64,000 nucleotides of DNA from Alteromonas genovensis (GTDB lineage Bacteria > Pseudomonadota > Gammaproteobacteria > Enterobacterales > Alteromonadaceae): positions 41,068-105,067 of the forward strand of contig NZ_JAAAWO010000015.1 in NCBI RefSeq assembly GCF_010500895.1, read 5' to 3'. Made by a program: the position numbers and the translations under genes. Below the pieces are notes generated by a model. It was not told the DNA's origin and ran no database searches. It worked only from the letters and a program-made list of their open reading frames with translations. Shown here piece after piece: positions 47,355 to 57,632 of this stretch (position 1 is the stretch's first letter; each line of letters begins with the position of its first letter).

Positions 47355-48602
47355 ATGCCCCAAAATGCTCATGGCGCATCTCACGATGCCGCCGTTGTTC
47401 GAAAGCCTGTTCTAGGCATTGTTGAGTTTGTCGCATTGATGGCCACAATGACGTCCTTAGTTGCCCTTAGTATCGACGCAATGCTGCCCGCCTTATTGCA
47501 AATTGGGGAGTCGTTGAATGTAGAGCAGGCCCATCATACTCACTTGATTGTTACGGTTTTCTTTGTAGGCATGGCTTTTGGGCAGATGTTTTTCGGCCCT
47601 TTTTCGGATAGCCGAGGACGTAGACTGACTATTCTTGTGGGCCTTTGTATATTCGCGCTCGGTACGTTTGTGTGTATGTCGGCCACCTCACTTGAAACTA
47701 TGCTGGTGGGAAGAGTCATTCAAGCGTTCGGAGTCTCAGGGCCACGTATTGCTTCAATGGCAATTATCCGCGACCTATACGTTGGAGACGCGATGGCGCG
47801 GGTGATGTCTTTCATCATGATGGTGTTTATTCTTGTGCCCATGCTAGCGCCTATTATTGGCCAAACAGTGATGGATCTATTTTCTTGGTTCCATATTTTT
47901 ACGCTATTTCTTGTTGTCGCTACGATGGCCGGTATTTGGTTTTTTTCCCGACAAGGGGAAACCTTGCCCAGACATCGCCGGAAAGCGTTTTCTTGGAAGC
48001 AGCTCTTTGTATCTTCAAAATTAATTCTTACTAATCCATCGGTTATGGGATACACCTTTGCGATGGGCTGCATCTTTGGCTCATTTCTCGCCTATTTAAG
48101 TGCTTCGCAAACTATTTTTCAGGTGTATTACAACGTGGGTGACATGTTCCCCTATATCTTCGCTATCCTTGCTTTTTCTATTGGTTTAGCAAGCTATTTT
48201 AACGGCAAAATGGTGATGCGGTTTGGCATGAGGAAGCTGTGTCGATTTGCGCTAAAAGGTGCGAATGGTTTTGCTATCGTGTATCTAGCTTTGTTGATAG
48301 CCTACGATGGCCTGCCACCCTTAGCACTCACTGTATCGATTATGTTTATTGGCTTTTTCTTTGTGGGTATTTTGTTTGGCAATCTAAATGCCATGGCCAT
48401 GCAGCCATTAGGCGATGTGGCAGGGTTAGGAGCAGCTATTATTGGCTCGTTTTCCAGCCTTTTCTCGGTACCAGTCGCCCTGTTTGTTGACAGCTTTTTA
48501 GACGGTACCCTTATGCCAATTGGCATCGGTTTTGTCGTGTTTTTTGCGTTGTCTTATGTGGCAGTGCGGTTTGCTGAACGTGTTAGAGAGTGCGGTGCGT
48601 AG
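47355..48602 (+). CDS. Bcr/CflA-type MFS multidrug efflux transporter
   Basis: Twelve hydrophobic helices fill the 415 aa. The loop between helices 2 and 3 has GQMFFGPFSDSRGRRLTI (about residues 77-94), the MFS motif A in its Bcr/CflA form. Motif C-like GRVIQAFGVSGPRIAS is near 120. Members export drugs such as bicyclomycin, chloramphenicol and sulfonamides; this one's substrate is unknown. The N-terminal 20 residues are a polar extension. Two terminator-like structures precede it and one follows. Confidence 0.9.
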   Translation: MPQNAHGASHDAAVVRKPVLGIVEFVALMATMTSLVALSIDAMLPALLQIGESLNVEQAHHTHLIVTVFFVGMAFGQMFFGPFSDSRGRRLTILVGLCIFALGTFVCMSATSLETMLVGRVIQAFGVSGPRIASMAIIRDLYVGDAMARVMSFIMMVFILVPMLAPIIGQTVMDLFSWFHIFTLFLVVATMAGIWFFSRQGETLPRHRRKAFSWKQLFVSSKLILTNPSVMGYTFAMGCIFGSFLAYLSASQTIFQVYYNVGDMFPYIFAILAFSIGLASYFNGKMVMRFGMRKLCRFALKGANGFAIVYLALLIAYDGLPPLALTVSIMFIGFFFVGILFGNLNAMAMQPLGDVAGLGAAIIGSFSSLFSVPVALFVDSFLDGTLMPIGIGFVVFFALSYVAVRFAERVRECGA

Positions 48603-48605
48603 GCA

Positions 48606-48633
48606 TAAAAAAGCCCGACCAAAATGGTCGGGC
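48606..48633 (-). terminator. Intrinsic terminator of ilvC
   Basis: GCCCGACCA (48613-48621) pairs with TGGTCGGGC (48625-48633); on the minus strand it is followed by TTTTTT. It lies between the convergent MFS and ilvC genes. Confidence 0.9.
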
Positions 48634-48682
48634 AAAAGGGCTTATTAAAAGCACCTAACGACAGAAACTGTCCTAACCACTG

Positions 48683-50161
48683 TTACACTACAATGGCCTT
48701 CATATCAGTCATGTAGCCACGCAGGGTTGTTCCTACTGATTCCACACCGTGTGAGCGGATGGCATCGTTAACTTCAACAAGGCGTTTGTTCTCTACTTGA
48801 TTAGAAGTAGCAGGCAAACCTTTACCTATCACTGAAGTATCGATAGTAGGCATAAAGCTTTCACGCAAAATTGGAATGGCTGCGTTCGCAAACAAGTAGT
48901 TTCCATATTCTGCAGTATCTGAGATAACCACGTTCATTTCATACAAACGCTTACGTGCGATAGTATTTGAAATAAGTGGGGTTTCATGCAGTGATTCGTA
49001 ATAAGCCGACTCAGGTAAAATGCCTGCTTCAACCATAACGTCGAAGGCAACTTCAACACCGCATTTAATCATGGCAACAAGTAGAATGCCGTGGTCGAAA
49101 AACTCTTGTTCACTAATTTTACCTTCGTAAGCTGGCGCGTTCTCAAAAGCCGTTTCACCGGTTTCTTCGCGCCACTTAAGTAGGTTTGCATCACCGTTTG
49201 CCCAATCTTCCATCATTGTGCGAGAGAATTCGCCGCTAATGATGTCGTCTTGGTGTTTTTCAAACAAAGGACGCAGTAATTCGGTTAGCTGGTCTGAAAG
49301 CTCTGCGGCTTTCAACTTCGCTGGGTTCGACAGACGATCCATCATGTTAGTAACGCCGCCAATCTTCAGTGCTTCAGTAATGGCTTCTAGGCCATACTGA
49401 ATAAGTGCTCCGGCGTAGCCGGCATCAATACCGTCATCAACCATTTTTTCAAAAGCGAGTACTGCTGCAACTTGCTGCATACCGCACAAAATCGTTTGCT
49501 CACCCATCAGGTCAGACTTAACTTCAGCAACAAACGATGACTCTAATACACCTGCTCTGTCACCGCCGGTGGCACTAGCCAGTGCCTTTGCAGTATCCCA
49601 ACCTTTACCTTGCGGATCGTTTTCAGGGTGAACCGCAATAAGTGTTGGAACACCAAAGCCACGCTTATATTCTTCTCGTACCTCAGAACCCGGGCTTTTC
49701 GGAGCGCACATGACGACAGTAATATCGTCACGAATTTGCTGGCCTTCTTCAACGATATTAAAACCGTGAGAATAGCTTAGCGTCGCACCTTCTTTCATTA
49801 ACGGCATGACCGCTTCTACAACGCTAGCGTGCTGCTTGTCAGGTGTTAGGTTGTAGACTAAGTCGGCATCGGGAATTAAGTCTTGGTAAGTACCAACGGT
49901 AAAATCGTTACCCGATGCGCGTTTGTAAGAGTCACGCTGCTCATCGATGGCTGCTTGACGCAGTGCATAAGACACGTCTAAGCCTGAATCACGCATGTTT
50001 AAGCCTTGGTTAAGACCTTGCGCACCGCAACCCACGATCACAATTTTCTTGCCTTTAAGGAACTGACAACCGTCAGCGAATTCATCGCGTGCCATGAAGC
50101 GACAGCGGCCAAGCTGATCTAACTGCTGGCGAAGTGATAGGGTATTGAAATAATTAGCCAT
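48683..50161 (-). CDS. ilvC: Ketol-acid reductoisomerase (class II)
   Basis: IlvC performs the isomerisation and NADPH-dependent reduction of acetohydroxy acids in branched-chain amino-acid synthesis. The start at 50161 ([23 protein letters not shown]) matches the E. coli N-terminus; an upstream in-frame start would add 15 residues. The NADPH motif [23 protein letters not shown] is at about 33-55. At 492 aa with two C-terminal knotted domains it is the long class II enzyme. It is divergent from ilvY with an operator between. Confidence 0.98.
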   Translation of the reverse strand: MANYFNTLSLRQQLDQLGRCRFMARDEFADGCQFLKGKKIVIVGCGAQGLNQGLNMRDSGLDVSYALRQAAIDEQRDSYKRASGNDFTVGTYQDLIPDADLVYNLTPDKQHASVVEAVMPLMKEGATLSYSHGFNIVEEGQQIRDDITVVMCAPKSPGSEVREEYKRGFGVPTLIAVHPENDPQGKGWDTAKALASATGGDRAGVLESSFVAEVKSDLMGEQTILCGMQQVAAVLAFEKMVDDGIDAGYAGALIQYGLEAITEALKIGGVTNMMDRLSNPAKLKAAELSDQLTELLRPLFEKHQDDIISGEFSRTMMEDWANGDANLLKWREETGETAFENAPAYEGKISEQEFFDHGILLVAMIKCGVEVAFDVMVEAGILPESAYYESLHETPLISNTIARKRLYEMNVVISDTAEYGNYLFANAAIPILRESFMPTIDTSVIGKGLPATSNQVENKRLVEVNDAIRSHGVESVGTTLRGYMTDMKAIVV

Positions 50162-50282
50162 AAAAATTTCCGAACAACATTCATTTTTGTCAATATCAAA
50201 CACCACCTTGGTGCTGACAGACCTCGTCTATGACGACTTGCTGTGAAGACTAAAAGATTTCTTTTGTTTTGGAAAATGATAT

Positions 50283-50305
50283 ATTTGCAAGATAATATTG
50301 CAAAT
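50283..50305 (+). promoter_or_regulatory. IlvY-type operator between ilvC and ilvY
   Basis: ATTTGCAA (50283-50290) and TTGCAAAT (50298-50305) are perfect complements around 7 bases, and the site contains a T-N11-A LysR motif. It lies 12 bases before the ilvY start, the usual place for autoregulation and ilvC activation. Confidence 0.7.
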
Positions 50306-50316
50306 AGTGAAACATT

Positions 50317-51183
50317 ATGGATTTTCGCAGCTTACAACTCTTCAATCACTTGGCCACCAGCTTACATTTTGGTGATACAGCCGAGGCCATGTATGTCTCT
50401 CCGTCTACGCTAAGTCGTGTTATTCAAAGGCTGGAAGACGACTTAGGCTGTACCTTGTTTAAGCGCGATAACAGAAAAGTAGCCTTAACCCACAGTGGTC
50501 ACAAGTTGCTGTCATTTTCAAAACAAGCCTTAAAAGAGTGGCAGCAGCTGAAAATTGATTTAAAGGCAGACAGCGACGCACTGCAGGGTGAGATAAGTGT
50601 TTTTTGCTCGGTAACCGCCAGTCAAAGTCATTTACCAAGCATGTTACGGCAGTTTAGGGAGCAGCACCCAGGCGTTGATATTCGACTTATTACGGGCGAC
50701 CCTGCATTGGCAATCGAGAAGGTAAAAAGCAAGCAGTGTGACCTGTCTATCGCTATTTATACGCCTGACATGCCTACCGACCTTCACTTTTCAGCCCTTG
50801 ACGATGTTCCCCTTGTGCTCATTGCACCTCGTGAATGGAGATTAACCCAATTGAGCCAGTTAGATTGGACAAAGCATAAGGTGATCATGCCCGAAACCGG
50901 GCCTACCCGACGAACCGCTTATCACTGGTTTGCAGAGCATGGCATTCGCCCTAACGTTTACGCCTATGTAGGCGGTAATGAAGCCATTGTGAGTATGGTG
51001 GCATTGGAATGCGGAGTAGGCTTTGTGCCTAAAGTTGTATTAGATCATTCAAGTATGGCCAGCGCAGTAACGCAAATTCAGGTAGATGACATAGAGCCTT
51101 ACGCCCTTGGATTATGCTGCCTTCAAAATAAGCAGCATGAGCCTTTAGTCGACGCCTTTTTAAAACTAGATGTGCGCAGCTGA
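50317..51183 (+). CDS. ilvY: LysR-family regulator IlvY
   Basis: IlvY activates ilvC in response to acetohydroxy-acid substrates. The winged helix-turn-helix (residues 1-60: DFRSLQLFNHLATSLHFGDTAEAMYVSPSTLSRVIQRLE) and the effector domain (about 90-285) are complete. The 288 aa match E. coli IlvY, and the divergent position next to ilvC confirms the assignment. The start ATG 50317 has no strong SD (GTGAAAC precedes it). Confidence 0.95.
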   Translation: MDFRSLQLFNHLATSLHFGDTAEAMYVSPSTLSRVIQRLEDDLGCTLFKRDNRKVALTHSGHKLLSFSKQALKEWQQLKIDLKADSDALQGEISVFCSVTASQSHLPSMLRQFREQHPGVDIRLITGDPALAIEKVKSKQCDLSIAIYTPDMPTDLHFSALDDVPLVLIAPREWRLTQLSQLDWTKHKVIMPETGPTRRTAYHWFAEHGIRPNVYAYVGGNEAIVSMVALECGVGFVPKVVLDHSSMASAVTQIQVDDIEPYALGLCCLQNKQHEPLVDAFLKLDVRS

Positions 51184-51249
51184 TGCTTCAGTTAGTACCT
51201 ATTTACTACCTTTTGATGTGACAAAAACAGCACCTAACTTTCTAACCTT

Positions 51250-52764
51250 TTAACAGCTACTTAGCTGTTTAATTAAGTTATCAAGGGCGCGATACCCTAA
51301 AGCTTCACTAATATGAACCCGGTTTACGGCCTCTTCGCGGTGCAAATCAGCAATAGTTCTCGCTACTTTTAACGTGCGATGAAACACCCGCATCGATAAG
51401 TTGAGCTGTTTTGCTGCCGCCTTTAAAAAGCGGAGATCGCCCTCGTTTACCTTACATATAGCCGATAGCTCACCTGCGCTTAAGGCTGCGTTTGGCTTTC
51501 CCTGCCGCATTAGCTGAATATGGCGGGTGTCGGCGACTTCTTGTCTAACCCTGTGCATTGAATCGTCAGAGCTGGGCTTTGCGATAGGTAGGTCATAATC
51601 GGGAAGCCGGGGAACTTCAACTTGAATATCTATTCTATCGAGTAATGGGCCAGACAACCTATTCAAATAGTTAAGCTGTTGTTGAGGCGAAAGGCGATTG
51701 TCGTCAATATCACCTGTGGGGCTGGGGTTCATTGCGGCAATCAGCTGAAAGTTTGCTGGGTACGTAGCACTGCCAGACGCCCTAGAAATATGCACGTCGC
51801 CTGTTTCTAATGGTTCTCGCAATACGTCTAATGCTTTTCTACCAAATTCAGGTAACTCATCCAAAAACAATATGCCGTTATGGGCTAGGGATATTTCCCC
51901 GGGTACCGGGTTTGAACCGCCCCCAGTAAGCGCAATGGCAGAGCTTGTGTGATGGGGAGAGCGCAAATGGCGATGCATAAATTTTTCAGCATTAAGCGTT
52001 TCGCCTTTTACCGAATAGACAGAGGCAACCTCTAAGGCCTCTTCTTCAGTGAGCGGAGGCAACAGGGCAAGCATGCGGCTGGCCAGCAAACTTTTTCCTG
52101 TACCAGGAGGCCCAACCATCAATAAGTTATGTGCGCCACATGCCGCAATAATCAGTGCGCGTTTTGCCTGTTCTTGCCCAATGATATCGTCCCACCCTAC
52201 GTCACTGTTACACGTAGAAGTAGGCGTGAATGGTTGGCCAGAGGAGAGCTTTTTATGGCCACTTAGGTGCTCAAAAACAGAGAGTAAGTCAAAAGCCGGC
52301 AGTCTAGCAGCGTGGGAGACCAGCGCCGCTTCAATATCATTATCGCCGGGGTAAATAAGCGGTATATCTTCGTTTGCGGCGGCTATAACCACGGGTATCA
52401 GGCCGCCAACAGGCTTAATGTCGCCATTAAGCGCAAGTTCGCCGACAAAGGCAATATTAAGTAAGCTCGTGTCAGGTAAGTAGCCGGCTGCAACCAATAT
52501 GCCCATTGCAATGGGCAAGTCGAACCGCCCTCCAAACTTGGGAATGTCGGCGGGGGCTAAATTAACGGTGATCCGTTTAGCAGGAAAATCGAAACCACTG
52601 TTAATGAGCGCGCTTCTTACTCGCTCCCGTGCCTCCTTTACGCTTGTTTCTGCCATGCCTACCAGCTGAAAGGCAGGAAGGCCGTTTGCCAAGTGAACTT
52701 CAACGGAGATCTCAGGTGCAGAAAGCCCCTGTCCTGCGAAGGTTTTAACAACGGCCATACTCAT
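51250..52764 (-). CDS. comM: YifB/ComM-family Mg-chelatase-like AAA ATPase
   Basis: ComM is a helicase that promotes branch migration during natural transformation in relatives; YifB in E. coli has the same family. The N-terminal ChlI-like domain begins AVVKTFAGQGLSAPEISVEVHLANGLP. The Walker A motif GPPGTGKS is near residue 220, with the Walker B segment NGILFLDELPEFGRKALDVLREPLE (about 295-320). A C-terminal Mg-chelatase domain ends the 504-aa protein. The start at 52764 is used; ATG 52758 is close by. Confidence 0.93.
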   Translation of the reverse strand: MSMAVVKTFAGQGLSAPEISVEVHLANGLPAFQLVGMAETSVKEARERVRSALINSGFDFPAKRITVNLAPADIPKFGGRFDLPIAMGILVAAGYLPDTSLLNIAFVGELALNGDIKPVGGLIPVVIAAANEDIPLIYPGDNDIEAALVSHAARLPAFDLLSVFEHLSGHKKLSSGQPFTPTSTCNSDVGWDDIIGQEQAKRALIIAACGAHNLLMVGPPGTGKSLLASRMLALLPPLTEEEALEVASVYSVKGETLNAEKFMHRHLRSPHHTSSAIALTGGGSNPVPGEISLAHNGILFLDELPEFGRKALDVLREPLETGDVHISRASGSATYPANFQLIAAMNPSPTGDIDDNRLSPQQQLNYLNRLSGPLLDRIDIQVEVPRLPDYDLPIAKPSSDDSMHRVRQEVADTRHIQLMRQGKPNAALSAGELSAICKVNEGDLRFLKAAAKQLNLSMRVFHRTLKVARTIADLHREEAVNRVHISEALGYRALDNLIKQLSSC

Positions 52765-52857
52765 ATATTTACCCCAGTACTGTCTTGGTGCCTCTTGGTG
52801 GGTAAACAATGTAAATGAGGGAGCAGCCTTGCGTAACTGTACAAGGGGCGTGTTGAT

Positions 52858-53475
52858 CTAACTCTGTTCGTTGTAAAATACCGGCAACTGCCAATGCCAC
52901 CGCAAGCTGCCTAAGCGCAATAGCACTGTGGTTATCAGTGCAGCAATACCGCACCACTGTGTTGCAAGGTCGAAATACAAACCAACGCCATAGGCAAAAC
53001 CACCGGCAATACATGTCATCGCGTACAGTTCACCGTTTAACACTAGCGGTACTTCTCGGCAGATTACATCTCGCAGTAGGCCACCAAAAACACCGGTTAT
53101 CGTTCCCATGGCAACGGCAACCGCAATGCCAGTATCATTTGCCAAGGCTTTTTCAATCCCCACTACGTTAAATAGTGCCAAACCGAAGGCATCGGCAATT
53201 AACAGGTAGTGAAAAGGAAATCGGGGACTTATGCGCAGCCACAAAATGGGAATAAAAGCGGCAACAAGGGTGGTATATAGGTAATCTGTATCAGCAATCC
53301 AAAACACGGGCACGTCTAGCATCACATCACGCAGTGTGCCGCCGCCAATGGCTGTTGCGCTAGCCAGCACGATGACGCCAAATCCGTCCATGCGCTTTTG
53401 ATAGGCCATTAAGGTACCAGAAATCGCACATACCGCTACACCAGCAAGGTTTAGCCAATGAAACCAATCAAACAT
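52858..53475 (-). CDS. TRIC-type (UPF0126, YadS-like) cation channel protein
   Basis: The 205-aa protein has two UPF0126 repeats of three helices each. The motifs GVIVLASATAIGGGTLRDVMLD (about residues 33-54) and GTITGVFGGLLRDVICREVP (about 118-137) are the paired glycine-rich GGG.LRD signatures. Bacterial TRIC homologues conduct potassium. The start ATG 53475 begins MFDWFHWLNLAGVAVCAISG. It is the first of the pair with the YifB gene on the minus strand. Confidence 0.9.
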   Translation of the reverse strand: MFDWFHWLNLAGVAVCAISGTLMAYQKRMDGFGVIVLASATAIGGGTLRDVMLDVPVFWIADTDYLYTTLVAAFIPILWLRISPRFPFHYLLIADAFGLALFNVVGIEKALANDTGIAVAVAMGTITGVFGGLLRDVICREVPLVLNGELYAMTCIAGGFAYGVGLYFDLATQWCGIAALITTVLLRLGSLRWHWQLPVFYNEQS

Positions 53476-54089
53476 CTATACCCGCCCTGTATCTGAAAGC
53501 TACTGTTTGTGAAAATGACTATTAAAAGCCGTTTAAACCGCAAAATACTTGATTCAATATTGGGTTTTATGATATTTCTTTGCGCACACTGTACGTACAT
53601 AAATTCAGCGAGACAAAATCTCGACTTGCAGCGGCCACTGCGAGTGTATGTATAAAGCACGTTATAGTGTAGGACAAGGGTCGCCATAACCCTAACCGAA
53701 CAACTTTTCATTTTGTGCGCGTGTCATGCAGACGCATTTACTTAGAAAGAGCACCTGCAGCTAGACACTCAGCATGTCAATTATACCATTAAAAACAATG
53801 CCACAATGGTAAGTTTTGAACAGCCTTTTCTGTCGCAACGGCGAAGAGTATTGCGCTACATTCATGATGATTCAGCACATGATGTTTTAGCGCCACTGTA
53901 TTCTTTCGCTAACTAATTTCTGATGTTGCTGGTATTTACGCATGGGTTGACTATGGTCGACTAGGTGTCCGTCAAAATGGGTGCCTTAGCCTAGATGCGA
54001 GATCAGCAACAGCAATAAAACACGTTTAGCAGGTAACGGTATCTGCTAACTATTATTTATTCGTTTGACTATATCAACGGGAGGGATTT
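53476..54089. other. 614-base intergenic region upstream of ilvD
   Basis: No gene is supported. Near the ilvD end an inverted repeat pairs TTAGCAG (54026-54032) with CTGCTAA (54043-54049), and a strong GGGAGGG SD precedes ilvD. No leader peptide rich in Ile, Leu or Val was found, so the classic ilv attenuator seems absent. The divergent promoters of the TRIC gene and ilvD should lie here. Confidence 0.55.
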
Positions 54090-55940
54090 ATGCCCAAGTT
54101 ACGTTCTGCAACCACCACGCAAGGCAGAAATATGGCTGGAGCTCGCGCGCTCTGGCGTGCCACAGGTATGAAAGATTCTGACTTTGGAAAGCCTATTGTT
54201 GCTATCGCCAACTCATTTACCCAGTTTGTTCCAGGGCATGTACACCTTAAAGATATGGGGCAGTTAGTTGCTCGCAGTGTTGAGGCCGCAGGCGGTGTAG
54301 CCAAAGAATTTAATACCATCGCAGTAGATGACGGCATTGCCATGGGCCACAGCGGTATGCTTTACAGCCTTCCATCGCGAGAAATTATCGCCGACGGTGT
54401 GGAGTACATGGTTAACGCACACTGTGCAGACGCTATTGTTTGTATCTCAAATTGCGACAAAATTACGCCGGGAATGCTAATGGCGTCGATGCGCCTAAAT
54501 GTACCCGTTGTGTTTGTATCGGGCGGGCCTATGGAAGCCGGCAAAACCAAACTGTCTGATCAACTTATTAAACTTGATTTGGTCGATGCCATGGTGGCCG
54601 CCGCTGACGACAAAATCAGCGATGCGGACTCAGATGAAATAGAGCGCTCAGCGTGTCCTACCTGCGGTTCGTGCTCGGGTATGTTTACGGCAAACTCAAT
54701 GAACTGCTTAACAGAAGCGCTAGGACTGTCGTTGCCAGGTAATGGCTCTATGCTGGCAACCCATGCTGATCGTGAAGGGTTATTCAAAAAAGCGGGTGAG
54801 CAAATAGTCGAGTTGTGTAAGCGTTACTATGGCGATAACGATGAGAGCGTATTGCCGCGTAATATTGCTAATTTTAGCGCTTTTGAAAATGCGATGAGCC
54901 TTGATATCGCCATGGGCGGTTCAACGAACACCATATTGCACCTTCTTGCAGCTGCAATGGAAGGCGAAGTGCCATTTACGATGGATGATATAGACAGGCT
55001 GTCTCGTAAAGTCCCTCATTTATGCAAGGTTGCGCCTGCTACTCCGCAATACCATATGGAAGACGTACATCGCGCTGGCGGTGTTATCGGCATTCTCAAC
55101 GAATTGAATAAGGCCGGCTTACTGAATAAAGATACTAACCACGTTCTAGGTAAGCCGCTTACCGATGTCATTAGCGACTGGGATATTACAAATCCTGAGA
55201 ATAAAAAAGCCATCGAGTTTTTCCGTGCCGGCCCAGCAGGTATTCGTACCACTAAAGCATTTAGTCAAAGCTGCCGCTGGGATGAAGCTGATGCCGATCG
55301 AGAAAATGGCTGTATTCGTTCAATTGAAAATGCGTTTAGCCAAGAGGGCGGCCTTGCGGTGCTTTACGGTAATGTGGCTGAAAACGGCTGTATTGTAAAA
55401 ACCGCTGGCGTGGATGAATCTATACTGACGTTTGACGGCACTGCACGTATTTACGAAAGCCAAGATGACGCGGTTGCGGGCATTTTAGGCGATGAAGTCA
55501 AAGCAGGTGATGTGGTATTCATTCGTTATGAGGGCCCTCGTGGCGGACCGGGTATGCAAGAAATGTTGTATCCAACGTCTTACCTCAAGTCTAAAGGGCT
55601 TGGCAAGCAGTGCGCACTGGTTACCGACGGTCGATTCAGTGGCGGTACTAGCGGCTTGTCTATCGGTCACTGTTCGCCTGAAGCTGCAAGCGGTGGCGGT
55701 ATTGCTTTGGTTGAGCATGGGGACAAAATCAAAATTGATATTCCTAATCGCACCATCAATATTGAGATAAGCGATGAAGCCTTGGCTGAGCGTCGCGCAA
55801 AAATGGAAGCAAGCGATAAACCATGGCGTCCAAAAGATCGCGTTCGCGAAGTGTCCACATCGCTTAAAACATTTGCAGCCCTTGCTACAAGCGCAGATAA
55901 AGGTGCTGTTCGAGACGTGACGAAATTGGAAGGGTTATGA
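54090..55940 (+). CDS. ilvD: Dihydroxy-acid dehydratase
   Basis: IlvD dehydrates dihydroxy acids to 2-keto acids for isoleucine and valine synthesis; it carries an iron-sulfur cluster. Cluster and signature cysteines are visible in [13 protein letters not shown] (about residue 122) and [17 protein letters not shown] (about 190-206). The C-terminal signature [22 protein letters not shown] (about 512-534) is complete. Length 616 aa equals the E. coli enzyme. Its stop overlaps the ilvA start as ATGA. Confidence 0.98.
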   Translation: MPKLRSATTTQGRNMAGARALWRATGMKDSDFGKPIVAIANSFTQFVPGHVHLKDMGQLVARSVEAAGGVAKEFNTIAVDDGIAMGHSGMLYSLPSREIIADGVEYMVNAHCADAIVCISNCDKITPGMLMASMRLNVPVVFVSGGPMEAGKTKLSDQLIKLDLVDAMVAAADDKISDADSDEIERSACPTCGSCSGMFTANSMNCLTEALGLSLPGNGSMLATHADREGLFKKAGEQIVELCKRYYGDNDESVLPRNIANFSAFENAMSLDIAMGGSTNTILHLLAAAMEGEVPFTMDDIDRLSRKVPHLCKVAPATPQYHMEDVHRAGGVIGILNELNKAGLLNKDTNHVLGKPLTDVISDWDITNPENKKAIEFFRAGPAGIRTTKAFSQSCRWDEADADRENGCIRSIENAFSQEGGLAVLYGNVAENGCIVKTAGVDESILTFDGTARIYESQDDAVAGILGDEVKAGDVVFIRYEGPRGGPGMQEMLYPTSYLKSKGLGKQCALVTDGRFSGGTSGLSIGHCSPEAASGGGIALVEHGDKIKIDIPNRTINIEISDEALAERRAKMEASDKPWRPKDRVREVSTSLKTFAALATSADKGAVRDVTKLEGL

Positions 55941-57478
55941 GTGTAAGCGATCACGAGTATCTAAAGAAAATTTTGCTGGCGCCGGTGTATGATGTTGCCG
56001 TTGCCAGCGAGTTGTCTTATATGTCTTTGCTATCGGCCGAGTTGGGCAACAACATCTTTTTAAAGCGCGAAGATCAGCAGCCCGTAAAAAGCTTCAAGCT
56101 TCGCGGTGCGTACAACCGAATTCACTCCCTTTCTCAAGCGCAGCTTGAGGCGGGCGTGATAGGTGCATCAGCGGGTAATCATGCGCAGGGCCTTGCATAT
56201 AGCGCCAAAATGAAGGGTATTAAGGCCACTATCGTCATGCCTGAAACCACGCCTGACATTAAAATAGACGCTGTGCGTCGCTTTGGTGGTGAGAATGTAG
56301 AGGTTGTGCTGCACGGCACGAGTTTTGACCAAGCAAGCGGTCATGCAAAATCCCTATGCCAAGAGTTTGGCTATACGTTTGTTCCTCCTTTTGACGACCC
56401 TGATGTAATTGCAGGTCAAGGCACCGTAGCCCGCGAGTTACTAGAGCAAAACCCGAACCTTGATATTCTATTTGTAGCCGTTGGCGGCGGCGGATTAGCC
56501 GCGGGTATTTCTGTGTATCTTAAGCAGCTTAAACCCAGTATTAAAATTGTTGCCGTAGAGTCAGAAGAGTCAGCCTGCTTTATTAAAGCTAAGGCGGCGG
56601 GTGAGCCAACCGAACTGGATAGTGTGGGCATTTTTGCTGATGGTGTGGCGGTAAAAGTAATGGGTCAGGAGACCTTCAGACTGTGTAATCGCCTCATCGA
56701 TGAAACCATTACGGTGACGAACGACGAAATATGCGGCGCTATTAAAGATATTTTTGATGATACCCGCGTTATCGCTGAGCCAGCTGGTGCGTTATCGGTA
56801 GCGGCTATTCGAAAATATGCCAAAGCGCACAACCTGCAAGGAAAGTCCTTAGGCGGGATTTTGTGCGGGGCTAATATCAATTTTCACACCTTGCGCTATG
56901 TGTCTGAACGCTGTGAGCTAGGCGAGCAGAAAGAAGCCGTGTTTGCGGTAAAAATTCCAGAGACCAAAGGCGCATTTAAGCAGTTCTGTGAGTGCGTAGG
57001 CGCTAAAGCGATAACCGAATTCAACTATCGCTATGCCAGTGAAAACGAAGCGCATATTTTTGTAGGCGTAAAACTCAAGGGAGGACAGCAAGAGTTTGCT
57101 GCGCTTCAGTCTGACTTAGAAGATAAAGGTTACGACTGCTTTAACCTGACGGATAACGAGTTAGCGAAGCTGCATGTTCGTCATATGGTAGGGGGAAGAC
57201 CGCCTAGCATACTTAACGAACAGGTATTTAGTTTTGAATTTCCAGAACGTCCTGGTGCCTTGTTAAACTTCTTAAACACACTAGGCGAGCAGTGGAACAT
57301 CACCTTGTTCCACTACCGTAACCACGGGGCTGCTGAAGGGCTTGTGTTAGTTGGCTTTGATATATTGCCAGAAAGCCGTGAAGCCTTTAATCAACACGTG
57401 GTAGAGCTTGGTTATAAATTTGAAGAGGTCTCGGACAACCCTGCATACCGGTTCTTCTTGTCTCAACCTGCACGCTAA
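55937..57478 (+). CDS. ilvA: Threonine deaminase (biosynthetic)
   Basis: IlvA converts threonine to 2-oxobutanoate, the first step to isoleucine. The PLP lysine is Lys54 in [11 protein letters not shown]. The glycine loop [10 protein letters not shown] (about 180-189) binds the cofactor phosphate. Two C-terminal ACT-like regulatory domains (about 335-510) indicate feedback control by isoleucine and valine, as in the E. coli 514-aa enzyme. It is coupled to ilvD by a 4-base overlap. ilvG, ilvM and ilvE are not in this cluster. Confidence 0.97.
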   Translation: MSVSDHEYLKKILLAPVYDVAVASELSYMSLLSAELGNNIFLKREDQQPVKSFKLRGAYNRIHSLSQAQLEAGVIGASAGNHAQGLAYSAKMKGIKATIVMPETTPDIKIDAVRRFGGENVEVVLHGTSFDQASGHAKSLCQEFGYTFVPPFDDPDVIAGQGTVARELLEQNPNLDILFVAVGGGGLAAGISVYLKQLKPSIKIVAVESEESACFIKAKAAGEPTELDSVGIFADGVAVKVMGQETFRLCNRLIDETITVTNDEICGAIKDIFDDTRVIAEPAGALSVAAIRKYAKAHNLQGKSLGGILCGANINFHTLRYVSERCELGEQKEAVFAVKIPETKGAFKQFCECVGAKAITEFNYRYASENEAHIFVGVKLKGGQQEFAALQSDLEDKGYDCFNLTDNELAKLHVRHMVGGRPPSILNEQVFSFEFPERPGALLNFLNTLGEQWNITLFHYRNHGAAEGLVLVGFDILPESREAFNQHVVELGYKFEEVSDNPAYRFFLSQPAR

Positions 57479-57521
57479 CGATTTGCTCGCTAGCAATTAT
57501 TAGCAATACCAGTCAGTTTTT

Positions 57522-57571
57522 CCTTATACTGCTTCTACGTAAGCCTGAGCTTACCTTGGAGCAGTATAAGG
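57522..57571. terminator. Large two-stem hairpin between convergent ilvA and plsB
   Basis: CCTTATACTGCT (57522-57533) and AGCAGTATAAGG (57560-57571) are perfect 12-bp complements. GTAAGC (57539-57544) and GCTTAC (57549-57554) form an inner stem. T-rich flanks on both outer sides suit a bidirectional terminator. Confidence 0.65.
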
Positions 57572-57632
57572 GCTCTCTTTTGTTTTATATAAAACAGATT
57601 GCTGCAAAAATGTGTAGCAAAATCAACTCGCC

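Noticed and set aside
53451..53711. Minus-strand 86-codon frame in the ilvD upstream region
   Set aside because: It overlaps the TRIC gene start, has no SD and a Cys/Arg-rich random-looking composition.
53774..53812. Short frame MSIIPLKTMPQW as an ilv leader peptide
   Set aside because: It has only two Ile and one Leu, no run of control codons, no SD and no terminator/antiterminator pair before ilvD.
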